A stretch of DNA of 64,000 bases, taken from NCBI RefSeq assembly GCF_010093595.1, contig NW_022985437.1:1265380-1329379 (forward strand), read 5' to 3'. The DNA is from Mytilinidion resinicola. Lineage: Eukaryota > Ascomycota > Dothideomycetes > Mytilinidiales > Mytilinidiaceae. Each line of letters begins with the position of its first letter. Within the stretch, counting starts at the first letter, position 1. Below are positions 57,007-64,000 of the stretch, in pieces. A model generated the notes under the pieces. That model saw only the letters and a list, made by a program, of their open reading frames with translations, was not told where the DNA came from and did not search any database. A program made the translations under genes and the position numbers.

Positions 57007-57620
57007 ATGCAGTTCACCAACGCCCTCATCGCATTGTTTGCTTCTGCCACCTTTGTTGCTGCCGCGCCCGGAGGAGGCTGGAACAGCAAACAGGGCTGGG
57101 GAGAGACCACCAAAGGTGGCTGGGGGGAGACTACCTGCAGCACTGAATACAAGACCTCTACGTACCTCGAGACCAAGACTGTCGAGGTACTATGCTCCGA
57201 ACTCATCCATTCGAGGACCTCCAAGTACTAATAAATCTTCAGGTCCCTTACGTCTACACCACCAACATTGTGAAGAGCTCGGATGTCCCATGCGTCGAGA
57301 CTAGCACTGGCGAATATACCAAGACTTGGGTTGAGACATACTACAAGACAAAGACCACGGAGGTTCCTTACACGTGAGTGACCACCATCAAAACAGTCTG
57401 CCACATCAACTGACTTCTGTGCTAGCTCTCTCTACACGACCGACAAGGTTGAGTACAAGACTTACCCAGAGGTCTACACCACCCAAAAGCAGGAGGCATC
57501 GGTCTGCACCGAGACCAAGACATACCGTAAATATCTCGTTTGCCCCTACATTCTACAGGCACTGATGCCCTTTTAGCTGTAACCCAGTGCGCCACCCCGT
57601 CCGCGAAGGGAGGCTGGTAA
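57007..57620 (+). CDS. Small secreted Thr/Tyr-rich protein
   Basis: Four exons: 57007-57186, 57243-57373, 57426-57526, 57577-57620; introns of 56, 52 and 50 nt; 151 residues. Signal peptide of about 20 residues ends VAAAPGGGW. The mature start has three Gly-Gly-Trp/Gly-Trp-Gly steps (GWNSKQGWGE, GGWGE), and the C terminus ends in AKGGW. The middle is built from loose repeats rich in Lys-Thr, Glu-Val and Tyr, such as ETKTVEVPYVYTT and KTKTTEVPYTSLYTT. Four Cys occur at wide spacing. Exon borders are phase-varied, yet lengths are even. No known domain; a cell-wall or effector-like secreted protein is plausible. It is the only gene in a 5.8 kb poor region and has its own TATA box. Confidence 0.75.
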
Positions 57621-59662
57621 ACTGCTGTACCCGGCGCAGTACAGTTCCAGATGTTTTTATGGGCAATCAGTGATTAAGGGATCACATTCCTTGGCATTTT
57701 TACGAGTAGCGACGGGCGGGTACACATTCCTTAGTATATAATCAGTATCGACACGAAGTGACCAGGAAAAGCATCTTGAACGAATAATCAGTAATAAAAC
57801 GAATCTTCAAAGTCATCCAAGCTTCAACGTTATCCAATTGTGAAATCGAGCATCACTCTTGCTTCTCGAGAATAGAGAGTCCCGAGTCTACTACGACCAT
57901 TCAATCGCACAGTCAATGCTCTCCTGGAACATTTTGCTTCGCACGCGGATGATCATGCCGAAAAATCTGAGGCCAACGCCGCATCCGGCTATTCTTGGAG
58001 AGCCTCCGGGGTGCATGGAAACCCAGAAAAAAAGCGATTCGGTGACATCCTCAATACGGGCCTCAGCGTTAGTTCGCCAAGACTCTAGATGCCACATGAG
58101 TGGTGCATCAGAGCTATCGAAATCATGCATTGGCTTCTAGCAGCAGGGATTTCGGGTATGAGGGGCAAAAGTCTGGCCTGCAAGTCTTGAGGGGTCGAGA
58201 GGGGGCGATGGTTGATACTGGGCTGTCCCTAGCCTTCTGTAGGGTGCGGAGGTATCCATGGTACGATGACGTTCTAGCGGGGAATTCAAAACCTACATAC
58301 CGCTGTGCCGCCATGGACAAAAGCGCTGGGAAACGGGCTGATGGTTGCAGTTTGCGGGGTGGAATTAGCTTAGATTCTGGATGGGGTCCCGTTTCGTTAC
58401 TTCTCTTCTGCTGTTCAGGATGTTTTCTCATGACGTCGGTTTTGGGAGAGCATGATCAATTCATCCCAAGGTCTAAGGGGTCCACCTCGAGGCTCAACAT
58501 TATGCTTATGACCAGTATTGAATTAGGGGTAGTGTAACGGCTTTTTCAACTGTGGTACAGATGCTGTGGGTCCCGACTCCACATCATCGCTGTGACATCC
58601 CATTGACTTCGGATTTCCGTATGCAGCAGAGACATATTTAGTGACTGACTAACCCCTCAACACCATCGTGAAATTGGAAGGCTTCAGTGTTGATGACCTC
58701 ATATTTGAAGAGAAAGTACGAATACGGCAAGTGTAGCAGAGTATGGTAGCTCCACCCGTTTGGTCAAAAGAACTTTGCATCAACACTGCATTAGTACGTT
58801 CAAATATAGATTTGAGACTAGAGGGCCCAGAAGGGCTGGGCTAATTATTAGGGCGGGAGAAGTTTGACACGGAAACTTCGATGATGAGGGATGATGCCGG
58901 CTGGCCCGGCAGACTTCAAGTACGGTATGTTAGCCTGTCTGAGGATGATTGATCAAGAGTATCATTCTGCGCCAGTAGTCTCTGGCGGCCAGACGACGCT
59001 GGAATTGTCGCCACCTTTCATGGCCGAGTTGTCGAAGAGGGGCAATGCGGAGGCTCAAAGAGCGCCGAGTTTTGCAGAGACATGTCTACGGCCGGCCAGT
59101 CTCAAAGATCAACTTATGAAAACCATGACTAACGACGACGCAATTCTACCACTCCGCATGCAAGGTTTGTTAAGTCAAGCGTAGCGAAATCTGCTCACCT
59201 GTTTTGTTTTAGACTGCACGCGAGATCGTTTATCAGCCCACTGATTTTGAGGAACTAAGTTTGACTTTGCGACGTGAATCTAGCAGTAGTAGATGCTCAA
59301 GAAGCAGAAAAACATCGTGGAGTGAATTTCCAAGAATTTGTGTCTCTTATGCTAGGGGATTTGGCGAGCCACGCTCGAATGACTTAACACTTGGAATTCT
59401 CACATATAGGCCCAAGAGACAGGTGGTGGAAGGGATACGAGTCAGTTGAGGGGGTTGTTGGTAGGGAATAATAGTTAACAGAAAATGCCGCTCGTACGTT
59501 CCTCGAGATAGGCATGCTAGTGAAGACTTGATTCGTAGGATTAACGAGGATGAAATAGTGAAAATACGATCGAGTAAAATGGTAGTGCAGAAAGGAGTCG
59601 GTCTCGAAAAATTGTCGCACAGCAATCTATTCCAACCCATCCTTCGACATGCAGCTGGTAGT
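57621..59662. other. 2 kb gene-poor region
   Basis: ATG-started frames at 58123-58431 (minus), 57891-58130 (minus) and 58891-59184 (plus) show no family match and no convincing splice partner. No repeats or mobile-element remains recognised. Confidence 0.45.
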
Positions 59663-60377
59663 TCAAGCCTTCTTCCACCGATCAACCTCGTCTTTAGCAA
59701 GCAGAATAAGTCGATCCTTCATTGGAGTCGCAAAGTCCCCATCCTTTCTAACCTCCAGCACAGGTACATCCCTAAGTATACTCACAAGATCCACTATCAT
59801 ACGCACTATCCTATCGTCTCGGCCCTCATAATCCAGACGATTCATCCCCAGCAGCTGGACAACGACGACCACATTCAGCACACCCTTATATTGCCCAGCC
59901 CACTCTCTTAGCCACGCCGCGCGCCGACCCAACTCCGACCAGTGTGAGCCTCTATCTTGTGCCCAAACAGCGTATAGGGGAACTTGAATGACCGCGTGTC
60001 GGACCAGCCTGCTTGCACGAGGGCTTATCATGTCCGCAAAACGCTTGGTATTGTTGACCACGAACAGCAGGGCGAACTCGGTATATAATATTTCCTCACC
60101 TCGGCGTGGGTCTGTTTGCATACGCGGAGAATGTCTGAGGGACTAGTGCCTTGGAAGTAGGGAGCATTGGAGTTGACGTAGAAGAAGCTGCTCGGGAGCT
60201 TCCCAGCCGCGACGCGTTTTTCAGGGTCTTGTGGCAGGCGGGAATACCACGACCATCCACCGAGATAAGGGGCAATGACTTATGGGTCCACCAGTCGAAC
60301 CGGATGGGTGTCAGGGCGTATCGGAGTATTTGAAGGCGGAGCTCGGTGGGGAGTGTCAGGAGAGTTGGTGAAGACAT
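59663..60377 (-). pseudogene. Probably broken 2EXR-family gene
   Basis: Three minus-strand frames together resemble one 2EXR protein. From the ATG at 60377, frame one gives LLTLPTELRLQILRYALTP and continues to about 60275. A second frame then reads SFFYVNSNAPYFQGTSP and DILRVCKQTHAE. A third reads GEEILYTEFALLFVV to the end at 59663, with a tail ending VDRWKKA. The second to third change, near 60110, needs one extra base; no usable intron is visible there. The first change might be an intron (GTGGAC donor) or another frameshift. Both could be assembly errors, but the simplest reading is a decaying gene. The intact family member at 21233 shows the expected order. Confidence 0.6.
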
Positions 60378-61407
60378 GAAAGTCTTCAAGGCACTAGACA
60401 GTAAAAGCGTATCTTTTTGGTGTTCATCAGGACCTAGATAGTTCGGCTGGCTACGATGATATACATCGTCTCCAATTGCGTGCAGACTACACTACAGGTG
60501 GAGTGGTCGTTGGATTAGGTATTCGCTAATTTGGCGGTTGATCTAATCTGCACGTGACCCAGCCTCACCGGCCCGGGCCATCGAGTTATTCTAGTATCAT
60601 GTTACAAAGTTACGGGAGTTTTGGCATCATTGAAATGGAGGACTTTTAAGTGCGCTTTAATTGGGGGCTTTCTAGAAGCTGAGACATGTTCAAAGTAGAG
60701 CAATTTATATTACAGACTCTTCCCAATATCAAAACCTCGAGTAACAGAGCCAGCCGTGACTTAATTAATTAGTGGCTTCCTTCTTAGAGAGTATTACACC
60801 ATCCGTATATTGGCACAGTCCAGCATATCGGAAAGTCCTTGAACAGGTTCGCTGAACATAAAGTGGCAGCCCAACATCTGAGGTGGCTTGAAGAGCTATC
60901 AGACCTGTTAAATCTGTCGTTTTCCAAAACATCCTGACGTACCAGCGGGCATCAAGCGGTGCCAGGTAAGTGTACACAAGCCTAAAGTGAGAGTGTCGCT
61001 AGAAGACGAATTGTAGGATGATATCACAGATTCATGGACTGCCGCTTTTTGCTTAAGGAAGCCTGCTTGAGTGCGCGTAGTATCATAACACAGCACTGCT
61101 GACACTTCCAGAAGCCTTTTCAGCTAGCAGTTGATAGAAAGACAGACATAAACGCAGCCGTTGGATCAGCGGGAAGAAAGTCGGTGTTGATATTAACTCG
61201 CGGCTGTCTACGGACGTCGTCATCGTGCACGGTTTGCTTGGCGAGGTGAGAGAGGGCTGACGGACGCTTGCGGGCAGCCACCACATTCACATCTCCAACT
61301 CTCATCCTGCTGTCCTCCCTTATGAGCTTCAAACGCCCTACTTGCCACCCGCGCCCTATCCCTCGTATCTCCCCTGTCTTTGTCGATCCTGCCCAATATC
61401 GGTTTCC
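60378..61407. other. Intergenic, nothing recognised
   Basis: About 1 kb before EFR3. C-rich sequence from about 61290 is the likely EFR3 leader; no other gene seen. Confidence 0.5.
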
Positions 61408-64000
61408 ATGCACGCTGCACGGCAGGCATGTCGCCCAAAACACCAGGTTTTGGTCCTGAAGTGCTATCCCAAATTCCAGAAGAACAACACCGACGTCAAA
61501 CCCAATTCGAGCGAACTGAGCTACCTCCTCTACTATGCCAGCACGCGACGCAGTAAGCTGCAGAAGGTTGGCGACTTTCTGGACAAGCGGGCCACCAGCG
61601 ATGTATGGAAGGGCCGCTTAGGGTATGCGCGTTTGATACTGTCAGGTTCGCGCTTCTTTGCTAAAACTTCTGCTCCGTAGCAATGTGCAAGTCACCCTCG
61701 AGATATTAAAAGCGATCATTGAGAAATGCCCCCGCGACCTCCCCTTGTATGCTGGCTCCGTGTTGAGCATACTTCGTACGATCCTTCGGTCTCATGATAT
61801 TACTATGGTGGAAGAGTCGGTTCCAACTTTCGAGACCTTCTGCGCACACCAGGACCCTGCGACACTCGCGGCAGACCAGGAATACATAAAGCAATACGAA
61901 GATACAGTGCGGCTATATGCTGAATTTGCGTCCAAAGAGGCCGTGGCGCATGCAAAGACCCCTATAAGCTTGCCTGTGGCTATCAGATTTCGAAAGGCTG
62001 GCCTCAAGGCGATAAACGGAATCGCATCTTCGGAGTCTCTAGGATCGGAGACTGGACGACAATTGGCCGCCATTCTACCAGCAATCCTGCTCAATATATA
62101 CTCGGACAGCGGAGAATATTTGGATCAATTGGTGCGCAGAGAAGAGGAGAGGGGGGATTTGGAGAAGCAGGACACTCTCCGACGGCGACAAAGTGTTTCT
62201 ACGGTGTTAACGGCCGACACCGCCGAGGGAGACCCAGTTGCTGCTTCAGGGACTACCGAAGACGCAGACAAGATAGCAGAAGAGGAAGTTGGCCTTGTAG
62301 CGCTACAGGCGTTGAGGAATATTTTCAAGGAAGTGAACCGAAACCAGCTCCGACTCGCAACGTCTGCAGTACTGAAGTTCATCGCCAGCCGAGTCAAGCC
62401 TCATGATCACTTCAAAACCCATGACAATCGCCCGTGCCATAACGGCAGCTGGCCAACTACTCTTTTCGCTATGATATGTGGCTGGGCCACAGTCCAGGAT
62501 CGATTCGTAATCCTCGTTGGGGCCATGGAAACCCTTGTGCAAAGCCCAATCAAGGAAGAGGATATCGAAAGACAGCTTGTCTTAGCCACTATCATCGACT
62601 ATCTCCTTAGTTCTCAGATCAATTTCATTGGCCTCAGTGTTATGGATGTCTTGATTGGCCTAATTTCGCATACGTTGCTGCTGCTTCAACTAGGAGGACA
62701 TGGCTCCAATATAGTCCCGCACCCTCAACAAGCAGATGCCGTTGGGTCATTGAAAGAGAAGGGACCGACATCATCCGGAAGCTTGACCGGTGCAGTCGTG
62801 ATGGAGCTGGTCAAGACGCCTTCAGACTATCGCCTTCAATTACTTGCCACTCTTCAAAAATGCATGGCAAGTCTAGCGACTCACGTTTACTACACGGACC
62901 AAGTAGCGGACATGCTGAGAGCTGTCCTCTCGCGACTAAAACCTTCCTCCCAATCAGATATCCCCACGACCGTAGCAGCAATAGATGATCCTGTCGGTGC
63001 TGTTGACGCTGTTGCCAGTTCCGCAAACCTGCAGGAGAAGACCGGTTATGTGGATAGTTTCTTCTCTTTTGAAACTGCAAGAATCACGGCGTTAGCGACT
63101 GTTAAAGAAATACTGATAGTTGCAAATTCGAAGAAACCGGACGGCTCATCAACATCCGACAACCGAAGACAGGTAGAAGTAGGAGTCTGGGAAGGCACTC
63201 AATGGCTAATACGCGATCCCAACGGGCAAGTAAGAAAAGCCTACGCCGACGCACTACTCACATGGCTCAACCTAGAGCTTAGGAAGAAGAACCTGAGAGT
63301 AGTGCAAGAGGTTCGCCCGGCCAAAACCGAAATCAAAGAGAAGGAGAACGGCATCGACACGAATCTTGCGAAGAGAGCAGTTTCCAACGCGTCACACAGG
63401 GAAAAGGCCGTGAAACGATCCCAAGCGGCCTTTATTACGATGCTCCATCTTGCGATCTATGAGAATGCTCATCAACACGCTGACTCTGAACCTGACATAC
63501 TGCTCTTACACCTCCTTCTTACCAACCTAGTTGAGAAAATGGGTGTCAATAGTGTCAAATCAGGACTACCGATGATCATGCGACTGCAAGAAGATATCCA
63601 ACTTGTCGAGAACCCGGGGTCCAAGATTAGACTTGGCAGTCTTGTTCATGGCTACTTCTGGGCCCTCAGTGTGGCCTTCGATTTCGAAACCTCGTCAATA
63701 GGAAGAGCACTGCATAGTGAAATCACAAGGAGGAAAGATAAAGGGCTGTGGCTAAGATCAGTGCGGATCCCTCCTGTGCCGTTAAATCAGATTGAGCTGC
63801 CTGCCACATACCCAGGCTTGGGCAAGCTCTCGCCCGACCTGGTCCAAACCGAAGCCCTTAAGCCATTCGACAATCGAGAAGCACTCGTAGACCTAATAGC
63901 AGACGGTTATACTACATCTCTCGCCTCGCCGCCTTCCAGTCCTCCAGCCTCGCCCGGTCTCCCCAGTCGCCAAACTAGCCGCCAAAGATCTGCCTCTATG
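61408..64000 (+). CDS. EFR3: Efr3, plasma-membrane anchor of PI4-kinase (3' partial)
   Basis: Two exons in the window, 61408-61622 and 61681-64000 (58 nt intron); 845 residues so far, running off the end. The N terminus, RQACRPKHQVLVLKCYP, carries the Cys and basic residues that bind the membrane. The block ELSYLLYYASTRRSKLQKVG and, across the splice, GNVQVTLEILKAIIEKCPRDLP are family signatures. Armadillo/HEAT-like helices follow (LYAGSVLSILRTILRSHDITMVEE, QLVLATIIDYLLSSQINFIGLSVMDVLIGL). The visible end is Ser/Pro-rich, as in other fungal Efr3. Efr3 recruits Stt4/Ypp1 to make PI4P at the plasma membrane. The ATG at 61408 is preceded by an open frame but fits family starts. Confidence 0.94.

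Noticed and set aside
57891..58431. Two ATG-started minus-strand frames as one spliced gene
   Set aside because: No convincing splice pair or family motif.

Overview
This window is nuclear DNA from a filamentous ascomycete (Pezizomycotina). The genes are dense, transcribed from both strands and unlinked in function. They are interrupted by many 45-60 nt introns, often with CTAAC/CTGAC branch points. The proteins are typical of moulds: a DSC-type RING ligase, a Snf4 AMPK gamma subunit, DUF7053, 2EXR/F-box-like families, Aim11, Nop6, and a fungal NTase/ankyrin giant. I favour Dothideomycetes, but the sequence alone does not prove the class.

Layout. 0-12.6 kb is a conserved block of housekeeping genes: DSC ligase subunit, mitofusin FZO1, ESCRT-III VPS2, a Ptc1-like PP2C and SNF4. 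13-25.4 kb is more accessory: a small GPI-anchored-type protein, two lineage-restricted proteins, a DUF7053 protein, a 2EXR protein, a methyltransferase and a secreted GH16 glucanase. 27-33 kb carries an ADP-ribosylglycohydrolase, a MAPEG protein missed by simple ORF calling, an unknown protein with an internal duplication, and an M50B-like membrane protease. 34-39.9 kb is one six-exon gene of about 1,794 codons with an N-terminal nucleotidyltransferase-like region and ankyrin repeats. 40.7-55.6 kb holds a Vps62-like secreted protein, NOP6, a mitochondrial TPR-like protein, an F-box protein, a GNAT, a four-helix membrane protein, molybdopterin synthase large subunit, AIM11 and a tiny membrane protein. 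55.6-61.4 kb is gene-poor, with one small secreted protein and one probably broken 2EXR gene. The window ends inside EFR3, which starts at 61408.

Exon models were built by hand, joining frames at GT-AG or GC-AG borders so that family motifs read through; all joined lengths are divisible by three. Three introns appear to be GC-AG (two in VPS2, one in the MAPEG gene). Several introns of SNF4 and VPS2 are stop-free and a multiple of three, so automatic callers would tend to translate them. No rRNA, CRISPR, intact transposon or convincing tRNA was seen. Membrane and organelle maintenance recurs (Dsc, Fzo1, Vps2, Aim11, Efr3, TPR), but nothing indicates a co-regulated cluster.
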